This document shows positions 28,631 to 38,654 of a DNA stretch of 57,486 nt, piece by piece. The notes under the pieces are model-generated. The model did not search any database. It had not been told where the DNA came from and was given only the letters and a program-made list of their open reading frames with translations. Position 1 is the stretch's first letter. Every line of letters starts with the position of its first letter. The stretch covers positions 1 through 57,486 of the IMG/VR virus record IMGVR_UViG_3300027704_000029; one strand, 5' to 3'. The stretch is from a virus. Made by a program: the position numbers and the translations under genes.

Positions 28631-29611
28631 TTAGTGTTTAATCCATTTAGATTTACCTCTCATTATCTGAGTAATCTCTTCTAACTTAATTTCTGATAAC
28701 CTTATCTTTGCTTTTCTAGTCTCAGCAAATCTTTCCTTCTTTAATAAAGCAACCATATTGGGGTTTGCTTGTGCTTTTGATTGCATACAGCCATATAATA
28801 CGTGTTTAATCAAAGCTTCTTGAGCAAATTTATGTACTATAAAGTCTTTTTCTACATGTATTTCATTTTGCCAAGGGTCAGATGCTGTAGCCCCAACGTT
28901 TTCAACGCCGTCATTTAGATAAGCCACACCATCGCTGATGTACTTAAAGGTCACAGTTTTTCCTGCACAATTACTACTAAAGTGAATTCTTCCTTTGTGA
29001 TAGTCTATATAAAATGACCCATTAACATTCATTGACTTTGGATCAGCCCCAAAAACAGCACCGTTAAAAGCTTGTATAACATCGTTGTCATCAACATTAA
29101 CCCCATTCTGTGTTGAGTTAGGGTTGTTTTGAGCATAATCAAACCAAGTGTTAGAATCACTTGCGTGCGTAGTGTTATTGTTACTATCGAACTGTAAGAA
29201 GTAATTACTATCTTGATTATAAGGCTTCGGGTTACTTGTTAGCAATGCTGGGTATAAAATATGCTCAATACCATAAGTATCTTTCCATGAAACCTTAGTG
29301 TACCCAACGTAGTCGTGTGGCAATGCCATCACTAGTGAAGGTGGTATTTCAATCTCAACACTTCTAGTAGACCTAAATGTATCAAAGCTTAATTCTTGCA
29401 AAGCTCTATTAGCATGGTACTTTATATTCCTAAGTCTAATGCCATCTAACATCATCCCAGTACCACCATAATTAGCGAGTATGTCGTTTACAACATCACC
29501 AACTTTTATGAATTGGTAATTACCGTACTGCCTATCGTCACCTGATAGTTGAGTACCATCCTTACCTTCATAGTATTGCTCGTGTGTTAATGTTATTAGA
29601 TTATCTGCCAT
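28631..29611 (-). CDS. Head-tail connector / tail tubular protein A-like
   Basis: 326 residues. The N-terminal half has NDILANYGGTGMMLDG, then RNIKYHANRALQELSFDTF, a helical pattern like adaptor proteins of short-tailed phages, followed by strand segments. The C-terminal ~70 residues are helical and basic (KKERFAETRKAKIRLSEIK). It lies between another neck protein and the giant tail protein, which supports a gp11-like adaptor role. The assignment rests on order and composition. Confidence 0.75.
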   Translation of the reverse strand: MADNLITLTHEQYYEGKDGTQLSGDDRQYGNYQFIKVGDVVNDILANYGGTGMMLDGIRLRNIKYHANRALQELSFDTFRSTRSVEIEIPPSLVMALPHDYVGYTKVSWKDTYGIEHILYPALLTSNPKPYNQDSNYFLQFDSNNNTTHASDSNTWFDYAQNNPNSTQNGVNVDDNDVIQAFNGAVFGADPKSMNVNGSFYIDYHKGRIHFSSNCAGKTVTFKYISDGVAYLNDGVENVGATASDPWQNEIHVEKDFIVHKFAQEALIKHVLYGCMQSKAQANPNMVALLKKERFAETRKAKIRLSEIKLEEITQIMRGKSKWIKH

Positions 29612-29617
29612 TTCTTA

Positions 29618-30436
29618 TTATTTTGTTTGGTTTATATTTTGTGCTTCTTCATTTGAAGCTAGAGTAACTAGACCTGGTTTGTTTATAGTTATACCAGCAA
29701 GTTCTAATATTTTTATTACTATGTTAGTTTCTTCCGACCTATGTAGGTTAAAATCAACAGATGTACTAACATTGTAAAGTGCTTTTTCACCAGTAACAAC
29801 ATATCCCCATTTAACTTCTCTAGGTACTTCTGCTACAACTTCTATTTTTAAACCGCTAGTTAAAGGTGTTTGACCTGTATCTTCTTTGTATAAAGAAAAA
29901 CTTCCATCTGTATTCTCCGTATAATAGTATTCAGCCGCATCATTAGAACTCCATCTTGAGGCATTTCTAGCTACATATAATTCTTTTAACTCTGGTAAAG
30001 CGTAGTACTCCATGAGTTTCAATGGTATACCAGAACCACCCGTTCCCGAGTAATACATTCTACCAGTTCTATAAATTGTTGAGGATAAAGCGGGCATTGA
30101 AAATGACCCGTTTGCAGCACTGTATGTCAGAGCGACATCAGTACCTTTGTATATACTTATTTTTTCTCTAAGTATATTTACTACGTCACCAAAATCAGGT
30201 TCTAACGGGTTGTTAGCTCCTGGTGACTGTTGCTTATCGACTCTCTTACTGACCTGCGTCATTGTCGCTAGATCATAGAAGTAAGCGTCGAATATATCTA
30301 ACTGAGCTTGGTTAGCCAGTAGATTAAATTCTTGTGGTGTAATGTAGCCTCTTTGTTCTTTATTAGCCAGAGCCAGTACTCTTTGATATACTGTATCTAT
30401 ACTTATTGTCGTTTGTCCTGCTACTATTAATGCCAT
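29618..30436 (-). CDS. Neck / structural protein
   Basis: 272 residues. An N-terminal helical part (QRVLALANKEQRGYITPQ, then EFNLLANQAQLDIFDAYFYD) is followed by strand-rich sequence with AAEYYYTENTDGSFSLY. Proteins with this opening occur next to connector genes in flavobacterial phages. It starts after an A/T-rich leader that directly follows the structured hairpin at 30450-30490. Probably a second adaptor or stopper; this is inferred from position. Confidence 0.72.
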   Translation of the reverse strand: MALIVAGQTTISIDTVYQRVLALANKEQRGYITPQEFNLLANQAQLDIFDAYFYDLATMTQVSKRVDKQQSPGANNPLEPDFGDVVNILREKISIYKGTDVALTYSAANGSFSMPALSSTIYRTGRMYYSGTGGSGIPLKLMEYYALPELKELYVARNASRWSSNDAAEYYYTENTDGSFSLYKEDTGQTPLTSGLKIEVVAEVPREVKWGYVVTGEKALYNVSTSVDFNLHRSEETNIVIKILELAGITINKPGLVTLASNEEAQNINQTK

Positions 30437-30449
30437 ATATATATTTATT

Positions 30450-30490
30450 TTGTAGTTTACGATCGCCCCGAAGAGCGACCGCGTCTACAA
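30450..30490 (-). promoter_or_regulatory. Intercistronic RNA hairpin with C(UUCG)G tetraloop
   Basis: On the - strand the gap between the 284-aa and 272-aa genes folds into a long hairpin: outer TTGTAG/CTACAA, a small internal loop, then about ten pairs (GCGGTCGCTC with GGGCGATCGT, a few G-T pairs) closed by TTCG inside C-G, the extra-stable UUCG loop. No T-run follows; A/T-rich leader and the next start codon come instead. That argues against a terminator and for an mRNA processing or stability element. Its GC-richness contrasts with the surroundings. Confidence 0.7.
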
Positions 30491-30495
30491 GGTTT

Positions 30496-31350
30496 TTACT
30501 TCATTTGTTTTTCAATAGAAATCAATGCTTCCATACCTTCGTCAGTTTTAAACCAAGCGGCTAAAGCTGAGTACGGATGCTCCTCAAAAGGAACATTCAA
30601 TAATCTTCTACCATTAGAAGCGTAGTTTACTGTTCTTTGATCAGAAGATATAGCTAGTATACCCATCTCAACAGCTTTTATACCAACATTTCTAAGGTGT
30701 ATATTCTCATCATTCATCAACTCTAAGAACAATCCTGGTTTAGACTTTGCAAATATAAGCAAATCTCTTTTGAGCTCCTTAGAACTCATGCTAGATACTT
30801 TAGATCCATTCTCAACTCTCATTACAGCTTCTGCCATATTGATGTCCATGTTTCTAGCTGCTATCATCGCATCTAATTGCCAGTTAATAATTTCTAAATC
30901 ATCAGCAGCCTCAACTTGTGGTTTTACTTCATCCCAAGTTTTTCCAGCTTGCGGGTGATATATTGACATGATTTTTTGTAAGATAACCTTATTCTTTGGC
31001 ACGTGTAAAACACCTGCTCTAAAAATAACTCTACCTGGTCGTACAACTCCTTTGAATTCATCTACAAAAACTGTATTTTGATTTTCAGCGTATTGTACTT
31101 CTCTTTCATAACCAGCTACCTCATCAAACCATCTCAAGTTTTTAACTCCAATCATGAAGCTTAAAGGTCTTCTCTCACTTACTAAAACGTAGGTTCTGTC
31201 TTTGATCTCCCAATCGTTAATAATTCTTTTTTTTGGTTCTGTTCTCACATTAACCGGTGGTGCCTCCGTAACTGGAGTTTTTACCACTACTGTTTCTACA
31301 TGCTCATCTCCAGGATCTCCTGCATAAGCTTTTGCTTGTTTTTTTGCCAT
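30496..31350 (-). CDS. Head-associated hypothetical protein
   Basis: 284 residues between the major capsid gene and the neck genes. The first ~45 residues are disordered and rich in Val, Pro and Lys; the middle is beta-like (RVIFRAGVLHVPKNKVILQK) and the C-terminal half helical (RVENGSKVSSMSSKELKRDL). It is separated from the capsid gene by a strong terminator, so its level is probably lower than capsid. Likely a head completion or decoration protein; no family is recognised. Confidence 0.7.
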   Translation of the reverse strand: MAKKQAKAYAGDPGDEHVETVVVKTPVTEAPPVNVRTEPKKRIINDWEIKDRTYVLVSERRPLSFMIGVKNLRWFDEVAGYEREVQYAENQNTVFVDEFKGVVRPGRVIFRAGVLHVPKNKVILQKIMSIYHPQAGKTWDEVKPQVEAADDLEIINWQLDAMIAARNMDINMAEAVMRVENGSKVSSMSSKELKRDLLIFAKSKPGLFLELMNDENIHLRNVGIKAVEMGILAISSDQRTVNYASNGRRLLNVPFEEHPYSALAAWFKTDEGMEALISIEKQMK

Positions 31351-31373
31351 AATATAATATAATATAAGTTAAT

Positions 31374-31402
31374 AAAAAAAGGGGAAGGAGTTTTCCTCCC
31401 CC
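31374..31402 (-). terminator. Intrinsic terminator behind the major capsid gene
   Basis: Read on the - strand: GGGGAGGA, a short AAAC loop, then TCCTTCCCC (8 pairs, one bulged base) followed by seven T. It lies ~25 bases after the capsid stop codon, the usual place for a partial terminator that keeps capsid message abundant. Confidence 0.88.
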
Positions 31403-31427
31403 TCTTAAAGTTATAGGTTGCTATCGA

Positions 31428-32888
31428 CTATGCGTTAGTACCTTTTAGTAAAAAGAAGTTATTAGCTCCTTGTACAACTAGACATCTTTCAGATAAGAAG
31501 TGCATTTCCATCGCATCTAAATCAGAAGTAGTAGCGCCAACTGAACCAGTAGTCCAAGTTTTGTACTTTCTACTTTCCATTTGAGAAGCTCTGTATCTTA
31601 CGTGTAAGAATGGTCTCTTAAGGTTTTTCCCTAAGTTTTGATCGTATACTGAAGAAACTCCAGCAGGAATCATAACTCCGTGAATTGCATTAACAGCATC
31701 AGTACCATTAATCAAACCTCTTGTAGAAGAATCATTAAGGTATTTGAAGTCAGACTTGTAAAAGTCATAAGAACCTCTTCTGAAACCAGTAAATCCTAAG
31801 TTAAGTGCCATGTCCTCTTCGTTGTTAAACACACCGTAAGAAGTACCACCTTGAGCACCATCAGATAAACCAGCTAACATGTCATCTACTTGTAAAGACG
31901 CTCCTCTATCTAAGAACATCATGTTCTCTTCAATAGCACCATTTTTATCTAGTTCAGCTAACATTAAGTCGAACTCAGCAAGTAAAGCACCAGTTCCATC
32001 AAAAGCATTAGTTATGTTACCTCTAGTTTCTAGAGCTTCCCATAAACCTTCAGTACCTTGAACTTTACCACCACCAGCAGCACTTGGCATAACGATACCT
32101 GCAGCAACTGTTTTCTCTGACTCCATCATTGACATCTCTAAGTAATCTGAGAAACGAGCTTTAGTATCACCAGAAGCTTTTAAGTACCACATGTAACCAT
32201 TCTGTCCTTCTTCACCAGAAACCTCAACCCATCCAATAGCAGATGCATCAGATCCTGATACTTCATACTTATCTTTCAAGATAATTGGTCTGTTAGTTCT
32301 AGACGTGAATTGTGGTTTGTTAGCTCCAGTTCTACCTATAGAACCTTTAGCAAAGTTTGATCCAAATACTAGAATCGAAACATTACCAGCAGCTAAATTT
32401 CCTGAAGCTATATTTGCGTCGTCAAAACGTAATATAGTACAAACTCCAGAAGCAGCTACAGCAGTAACGTAACATCTAGTAGTAGAATCAGCATCAGATA
32501 CTAAGATCATGTCACCAGCACGAACACCGTGATTAGCTCCAGTCATTGCTTTTCCATCAGCATCAGTTGATGCAGTAAAAGTAAGTGTTCCTACTTTTGA
32601 AGCTGCAGTTAAAGCAACAGTCTTGTAAGATAAATGTAATCTACCTTGCTCTGACCAAATCACTTGATCAGCAGACATAGACTCTTCAGCTCCTACTTGT
32701 GAAAGAAATCCTGAGATAGTTCTGTTTCCAAAAACCTCAGCTTCTTTTTCCATAAGATCTGGTAAATATTGTTGCGCCCAGTTAGCACTATTTGCTCCCG
32801 CGTTAGCGAAGTCAATATAGTTCTCCTGCAACGCCTGTTTAGTTGGTGCTGGTGTTATTCCAGCAGCCGGTACAGATGTAATTGCCAT
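31428..32888 (-). CDS. Major capsid protein
   Basis: 486 residues beginning MAITSVPAAGITPAPTKQAL, then a helix-turn region with NWAQQYLPDLMEKEAEVFG. It lies downstream of the portal and scaffold genes and has its own strong terminator, the normal arrangement for the major capsid gene. Composition is balanced with many Ala and Gly, and there is a C-terminal LSERCLVVQGANNFFLLKG strand. No protease gene is recognised nearby. The call rests on order, size and the expression signals, not on a specific motif; the shell fold is presumably HK97-like. Confidence 0.82.
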   Translation of the reverse strand: MAITSVPAAGITPAPTKQALQENYIDFANAGANSANWAQQYLPDLMEKEAEVFGNRTISGFLSQVGAEESMSADQVIWSEQGRLHLSYKTVALTAASKVGTLTFTASTDADGKAMTGANHGVRAGDMILVSDADSTTRCYVTAVAASGVCTILRFDDANIASGNLAAGNVSILVFGSNFAKGSIGRTGANKPQFTSRTNRPIILKDKYEVSGSDASAIGWVEVSGEEGQNGYMWYLKASGDTKARFSDYLEMSMMESEKTVAAGIVMPSAAGGGKVQGTEGLWEALETRGNITNAFDGTGALLAEFDLMLAELDKNGAIEENMMFLDRGASLQVDDMLAGLSDGAQGGTSYGVFNNEEDMALNLGFTGFRRGSYDFYKSDFKYLNDSSTRGLINGTDAVNAIHGVMIPAGVSSVYDQNLGKNLKRPFLHVRYRASQMESRKYKTWTTGSVGATTSDLDAMEMHFLSERCLVVQGANNFFLLKGTNA

Positions 32889-32924
32889 ATAAAAATATGT
32901 TTTAAATTATAGAAAGTAATCTAT

Positions 32925-34010
32925 TTACTTTCTTTTTCTTACTCTTAGCTTCATATCGTTACCACTTTCTCCTAGAACTTTAAACTTCATACCTCCTTCA
33001 CCTTCATAAACTTTATGAGACTCTCTAGATGTGTTGATATTCTTTGATTCAGCAACTGATGTCTTTATAGCATCAGATTTGCCTTGTTCGTAAAAATGCT
33101 TAGCTATTGCGTCAGGGTTCATAGCGGTGAACAATCCTTTGTGATAACCAGCAGCATCTTCCATAACAGAATCTTTGTCTAGGAACTTCCCAACAAAATT
33201 GTTTATGTCTAACTGTGTAGTTTTCACCTTCTCAATGTCCTGAACATTGTAGCTCATCTCCTTGTCACCGACTTTAAACTTAAAACCATCAAAATCTTTA
33301 TTAAAGACTTTTTCAGTTTTGTTTAAAAACTTAGACTGTTGATTCTCTACCATCTTCGTGTTCTCTTCTTCCTGAACGTTATACTTATTTGCGAAATCAA
33401 TAGCATCTCTTTGCTCGGTTGTGAGCTTCGAACCTGCTTTGATCTCTTCGTAATATTTAGATTTTGACTCTTCTAAGTGAGTTCTAGCCTCAGCAACTTG
33501 CTCTTTTAAGGCTAACTTTTTTCTTTTAACATCTCTTTCTTCATCGACATCTTCGTCGTAAGAGAATTGATCTTCCATAAGGAAGTTAATTTCTTCTGCA
33601 TCTAAATGCGGTTTTGTTTTCTTGTAGTAATCTTGCATTACATCGGCATCATCCATTTCTTTGATGTCTGTGTTTAGCTTTACGTAATCGTTAAAGTCTC
33701 CACCAGTTTCCTCCATGAAGTCCATTAGTTTTTGAACATTCTCTGGTATATCTACTATGTCACTTGGTTGTTCTTCAACAACCTCATCCTCAACAAACTC
33801 TTCTACTACTTCTTCTACTGTTTGTTCTTCAGCAACTGGTTCTTCTACGGTTTCCTCTACTACTTCTTCAACCGGTTCTTCTGCTGGTATCTTTGACATA
33901 TCGATTTTAATGTCACCATCTTCATTGTATGATATTGGTGATTCTTGCTCTGTAGTTTCTTCTACAGGATCTTGTGTAACTTCTTCAGCTACTTCTTTGT
34001 TTTCTTCCAT
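32925..34010 (-). CDS. Scaffolding protein
   Basis: 361 residues, highly acidic. The first ~95 residues are long Glu/Val/Pro runs (VEEVVEETVEEPVAEEQ), then come coiled-coil helices (KKLALKEQVAEARTHLEESK) and a basic C-terminus (LRVRKRK). An acidic, helical protein with a basic tail between portal and capsid genes is the standard picture of an internal scaffold, the basic tail binding the capsid shell. It would leave or be cleaved on maturation. Confidence 0.8.
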   Translation of the reverse strand: MEENKEVAEEVTQDPVEETTEQESPISYNEDGDIKIDMSKIPAEEPVEEVVEETVEEPVAEEQTVEEVVEEFVEDEVVEEQPSDIVDIPENVQKLMDFMEETGGDFNDYVKLNTDIKEMDDADVMQDYYKKTKPHLDAEEINFLMEDQFSYDEDVDEERDVKRKKLALKEQVAEARTHLEESKSKYYEEIKAGSKLTTEQRDAIDFANKYNVQEEENTKMVENQQSKFLNKTEKVFNKDFDGFKFKVGDKEMSYNVQDIEKVKTTQLDINNFVGKFLDKDSVMEDAAGYHKGLFTAMNPDAIAKHFYEQGKSDAIKTSVAESKNINTSRESHKVYEGEGGMKFKVLGESGNDMKLRVRKRK

Positions 34011-34030
34011 GATAAAATAATATTAAATAA

Positions 34031-36436
34031 TTAGTTACTTGATAATCCAGAAACTCCCATTCCATTTCCTAATGAGTCGTTACCAGATGATTCAAAGTTT
34101 TTGGGCTCTTTTACATCTTTCTTCTGTGCTATTAAATTGCTTTGTTCAGACGCTTTTATTTTCTCTCTATCGTCTTTACGATCGTCCTTTTGAGATTCTT
34201 TTCCTTTAGCAGCCTCGTTGTCTAGGTTTCTAAGCTTCATGTTTATTTCAAACTCATGATCCATTAACTTTATTTTCATCTCAGCTTCTGCGTTCATATA
34301 CTGAATCTTCATTCCGTTTCTTTTTTCCTCCATTTGCATATCACCCTCCATTTTAGCTTGGTTTTTCTGAGTCTCTGCTTGCGCTGCTGCTTGTGCTGTT
34401 TGTTGTTGTGATTCTCCTTGAGCTTTAATATTTTGTTGTTGCATTGCTTGTTCTCTCTCAAGCTTCTTTTTCTTCTTATACTTAAGTAGTTGGTTTGCCA
34501 TTTTAAGGTTCTTAACCTGACGAACATCTATTGCGTCATCAACATCTAAAGCTTTTTGCTGTATAGCCATTTGTATGTTTTGCTCTAGCATAGCTTTCTC
34601 CTCTTCATCTGGAGCTAAGTCAATAAATATACCAAATTCATAAAGATGTAACTCTGACATCTCTTTTAGTGTAGCTACGTTGTGAGCACCGATTTGCTGT
34701 ATAAAAGCTTCTTTTGTCGGTGAGTATTCTATTATATCAGATATTCTTAATGATAGTTGCTCTGCAACTTCTACTGTTAAGAACAAACCAGCATCTAATA
34801 TATGTCTAGTTGCAACATTTGAGTTTGCTGCAGCTAGTTTTTGTATACCTACAAGTGATCTAGAATCTGGTGTAGAAGCGTCTCTAGCTTCGTTAAGACC
34901 AGTTACATCTCTAATCATCTGTAGATAGTAGTTATAGTTACCTATAAGTGCTTGTAATTTATTACCTACTCCAGCTCCATTTGAAATTTCTTGAATAGGA
35001 ATTTTAGCGGCATTTTGATCACCTTCTCCAGTGTAACTTCTACCAACAACAGAACCTGTTTGAAAGAACATGTTTAAAGCTTCTTGAGCATTGTAATTTG
35101 TTCCGTTACCTAAATCAACTTCAGCTAATCCATCTACATCTAAAAACACACCGTCAGGTACCATTCTGGACAATACTTGCTGTATCTTCAAGTGTGTAAG
35201 CTGTATCATATCAGCAAAAGAAGTAACTCTACTAACTAGCGACTCTATTTTACCATTATACATCTTAGGTGCAACTATAGAGTAATTCATCTTGACCTTA
35301 GTCATATCACTCTTCTCTCTCATCATGTTCTCAGCTTTCTGCCACTTTATCAAATGCTTAGTACCTAATACTATAGCTCCTTCAAATAAACACTCTGTAG
35401 TTTTTTCTAATCTTTTGTAATCAGCAGCATCGGTTGGTGGTAAGAAAGTATCATCTCTCTTTATAGATCTTTCAGATCCAGAGTTTGTCGCCTTAACTTT
35501 ATAAACATCATTCATGTATGTCTTATAGTTAAAGTACATAACAGCTACTTTGTTCTTATCGTTACCTCCATTAAAACCAGGTACAGCATACATACTAGCG
35601 TACTTACCTGTTATTTCTTTTAAAGCGTATTGATCAAGGTGTGGAAACTCTTTAGCTAACTCGTTAATTGGTATATACTTAACCTCACCAACGTAGTATA
35701 TATCTTCAAAGTAAGGAGAATCTGTATACGAATAAACTAAGTTTGCTGGGTCAACGTACTCTACTTTTGCTCCTTCAGACCAATTGAAACTTGTTTTTGT
35801 AGCACCTATACCTAATACGGTTAGATCTTCTAATACTCTTCTTCTTATTAAATCATACTTGCAACCATCGAGCAATGTGTTTATAGCGGTTTCATTTGCA
35901 ACCTCAACAGCTTGCTTGTAAGTTAATTGCATGTGTAACTCTAACTCTTCTTTATTTTCTGGTAACTCAGAAGGATCATTCTCATACATGTCTACATTTA
36001 AGTTTTGCTTAGCTGTATCATTAAACTCCTTTGTTTGCATGTCAGCTATCATACTATCCATGTACTTTGTTCTTTTAGAAACTCCGTACTGATCTTGTGA
36101 GTATGATTTTATGTCATAACCTCTACCAGCCATACCATTAACAACTATATCCACAAACTTAGGTATAATCGGAACTGGCGTCCAGTCTAAATTAAGATAA
36201 GATAAATCACCATTTATAGATAACTCATCTTTATATTTTTGTATTGATTGTTCTCCCCTAGCATATAATCTAAGGTTGTGAAACTTCCTTGCTGAGTTAG
36301 AGCTTCTACTTTGAGCAGGACCATCGAACCATTCCAGCTCTATAGCTTTAGCTACCTTCAATCCATACTCCTTAGAGCTCTTTTCAGAATCACTAACTAC
36401 TTGGGAAGGAAAATTTTTATGTACAGACTCTGCCAT
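34031..36436 (-). CDS. Portal protein
   Basis: 801 residues in the position between terminase and scaffold. It has a helical N-terminal region, TPVPIIPKFVDIVVNGMAG (residues ~85-103) and DVTGLNEARDASTPDSRSL (~510), a stretch conserved in P22-like large portals, then a long charged C-terminal coil rich in Gln, Lys and Glu (barrel and crown region). Length fits P22-type portals (~725). It forms the DNA channel at one head vertex. The terminase gene ends two bases before its start. Confidence 0.87.
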   Translation of the reverse strand: MAESVHKNFPSQVVSDSEKSSKEYGLKVAKAIELEWFDGPAQSRSSNSARKFHNLRLYARGEQSIQKYKDELSINGDLSYLNLDWTPVPIIPKFVDIVVNGMAGRGYDIKSYSQDQYGVSKRTKYMDSMIADMQTKEFNDTAKQNLNVDMYENDPSELPENKEELELHMQLTYKQAVEVANETAINTLLDGCKYDLIRRRVLEDLTVLGIGATKTSFNWSEGAKVEYVDPANLVYSYTDSPYFEDIYYVGEVKYIPINELAKEFPHLDQYALKEITGKYASMYAVPGFNGGNDKNKVAVMYFNYKTYMNDVYKVKATNSGSERSIKRDDTFLPPTDAADYKRLEKTTECLFEGAIVLGTKHLIKWQKAENMMREKSDMTKVKMNYSIVAPKMYNGKIESLVSRVTSFADMIQLTHLKIQQVLSRMVPDGVFLDVDGLAEVDLGNGTNYNAQEALNMFFQTGSVVGRSYTGEGDQNAAKIPIQEISNGAGVGNKLQALIGNYNYYLQMIRDVTGLNEARDASTPDSRSLVGIQKLAAANSNVATRHILDAGLFLTVEVAEQLSLRISDIIEYSPTKEAFIQQIGAHNVATLKEMSELHLYEFGIFIDLAPDEEEKAMLEQNIQMAIQQKALDVDDAIDVRQVKNLKMANQLLKYKKKKKLEREQAMQQQNIKAQGESQQQTAQAAAQAETQKNQAKMEGDMQMEEKRNGMKIQYMNAEAEMKIKLMDHEFEINMKLRNLDNEAAKGKESQKDDRKDDREKIKASEQSNLIAQKKDVKEPKNFESSGNDSLGNGMGVSGLSSN

Positions 36437-36437
36437 A

Positions 36438-38654
36438 TTATCGTTTAATTATTGTTGAATTTGATCCTTTATTGTTATACCTTGAGATACTTATATTTAC
36501 TTCTTTCTTTTCTACCTTAGCGTTTGGAGCATATAGATGTCTGTTACAAGCCATTATAGCTAAACCAGAACTTATTGTTGCATCGAACTTTGTTCGTCTA
36601 TTAATATCAAACTTGCTCCAATCGTTTAAAGTATCCATGAAATACATATCACCATAGTTACCCTCAGTTACTTCTCCTACTTTTTCCTGTATATACATCT
36701 CAATTGCAGCAGCGTGTGCTTGCTTAATATCTTCACTTGAATTAGGTATTCCACCTATTTCTTTTTCTGTTACAGATAACTTGTTCCAAGTTTTGTCTGG
36801 TCTATTCATACTGAAACCTCTGTAACCTCTTCTTCTAAAGTAATACAATAACCTAGGTTTGTTATTCTCACATAATAATGGCATACCATAAAAAACACAA
36901 GCCATTAAAACATCTTCAAAAAACATATCAGCTGTTTGTGGTCTAGCTATGTACTCTAGGAAAAACTGACTTGGTGGTGCATCTTCCATACTAAACTTAG
37001 TTAAACCGTGTAAAGCTCCTTTAGAACCTACTCCATCTACTGTTCCTGATATATCGTAACTATCACAACCAAAAGCTCCCATGTGTTCGTTACCAGGATA
37101 TCTTATTCCTTGTTTGATTATCTGCCTATTTTGCAGTTCCATCTTTGGAACCCAACTAACATTAAATCTACCTTGTGGGTTAGGGTAAAATATAACTTGA
37201 CTATCTTTAACTCCATTGACCCACTGAAAACTACCTCTTGTTAAACCTATAGTGTTACCTAGACTTTCGTTATAATCTATTTGTTGATAAAGTTTTACTA
37301 AGTTGAATATACTATTTTTTGATTCATCTCTAAACGCATGCTCTGTTGTTCTTGGAAACTGACGGTAGAATTCGTTCAAAGCATCTTGATCATCTTTTAA
37401 ACCATCAACTTCATTCTGCCAATTATCAATAACACCTACATCTATTAACTCTCCTTGGGGATCGAGGATGTCCCTATCAGGTGTGTCAAATACAGGAATT
37501 CCGTACTCGTCAATAAATCCTTCATAGTTCCATTCCATTGGGATAAACAGAGAATAGAGACCAGACTTAGTTTGGCCATTTCTATTTCTTTCTGTGACAT
37601 CTGAGGAGTTGTATAATTTTTTAAAATTGTTCCCACCTTTATCTAATGCGTTTGAGGTTGATCCCATCATACATTTACCTATAATCCTACTTCCTAATCG
37701 TAAACATGTTTTTGTAACCCTCCAGTTATTTAAAATATTATCAGGTCTTTCCCATTTACCACTTTCATCATGTACTAGTAAAGCTAGTTTTTCACCATCA
37801 TAACTGTTATCACCAGTGTTCTTCCAATCTATAGTTGTATCTAGTCCAGCTAAATCCTCTAGCTTTTCACCAGAAGTTATTTTCTTTCTTGTAAACCTAC
37901 TAGCAGGTACTCTAAATGCTAGTTCTGTTTTTGGTCGATCCATACCATCTTGAATCGGTTTAAAGAAGAAAGGGTAATTTACACTAATAGGAACCACTTT
38001 GTCTGTAAACATTTTCTTTGCATCCGCACCCGACTTAGATAGTATACCATATCTACTATCACTCTTTGCTGTTGCTAAGTTAACTGTTTCTGCTGAAGAC
38101 ATAAAAGAAAATCCAGATCTTCTATTTTTAAGGTAACACATACCGTAGCATCTCTTATCAGCCTTACAAGCTTCCCAAAATATAAAGAACAATCTATTTG
38201 CTTCTCTAAAGTCTGGTGCTCCAACATCAATCTTACTCCATTGCAAGTACATGTAGTGTGTCCCAACTAAGTACGTAGGTTTCCCATCATTAATAAACCA
38301 AAACCCCTCGTCTCTTCTTTTAAACTCTTCGTCTATATAATCGTGCCACTGATCCTTCTGGTCATCCGGATAACTTCTCCAATCAAATATATTCTTTAAT
38401 CGTGAAAGCTGCTTAGGATACTCCTGTTTGACCCACTTGTTGTCCTCGTGCTTGTATATATCCTTAGGTTGCTTAGGTAGAGCTATAACCAAGTTTTGTA
38501 TCTCTACTATATCACCTATCTCACCAGTTTTAGATATTACAATAATATCGTGTTCTTTGTTGTAGCCATAATCCCACTTCTTACCGCGATTCATCCTAGT
38601 AATAGTGTTCTGTTTTATTGGTGTTACTACCTTACATAATTCTTGATCATACAT
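36438..38654 (-). CDS. Terminase large subunit
   Basis: 738 residues. The ATPase half has MCYLKNRRSGFSFMSSAETV (residues ~165-184), a Walker A-like loop with Arg/Ser, and ALLVHDESGKWERPD (~290), the hydrophobic strand plus DE of Walker B. The C-terminal half carries GAFGCDSYDISG (~525), which fits the first acidic residue of the RNase H-type nuclease. It packages DNA into the head through the portal. Its start overlaps the end of a small helical gene, a likely small subunit. Confidence 0.88.
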   Translation of the reverse strand: MYDQELCKVVTPIKQNTITRMNRGKKWDYGYNKEHDIIVISKTGEIGDIVEIQNLVIALPKQPKDIYKHEDNKWVKQEYPKQLSRLKNIFDWRSYPDDQKDQWHDYIDEEFKRRDEGFWFINDGKPTYLVGTHYMYLQWSKIDVGAPDFREANRLFFIFWEACKADKRCYGMCYLKNRRSGFSFMSSAETVNLATAKSDSRYGILSKSGADAKKMFTDKVVPISVNYPFFFKPIQDGMDRPKTELAFRVPASRFTRKKITSGEKLEDLAGLDTTIDWKNTGDNSYDGEKLALLVHDESGKWERPDNILNNWRVTKTCLRLGSRIIGKCMMGSTSNALDKGGNNFKKLYNSSDVTERNRNGQTKSGLYSLFIPMEWNYEGFIDEYGIPVFDTPDRDILDPQGELIDVGVIDNWQNEVDGLKDDQDALNEFYRQFPRTTEHAFRDESKNSIFNLVKLYQQIDYNESLGNTIGLTRGSFQWVNGVKDSQVIFYPNPQGRFNVSWVPKMELQNRQIIKQGIRYPGNEHMGAFGCDSYDISGTVDGVGSKGALHGLTKFSMEDAPPSQFFLEYIARPQTADMFFEDVLMACVFYGMPLLCENNKPRLLYYFRRRGYRGFSMNRPDKTWNKLSVTEKEIGGIPNSSEDIKQAHAAAIEMYIQEKVGEVTEGNYGDMYFMDTLNDWSKFDINRRTKFDATISSGLAIMACNRHLYAPNAKVEKKEVNISISRYNNKGSNSTIIKR

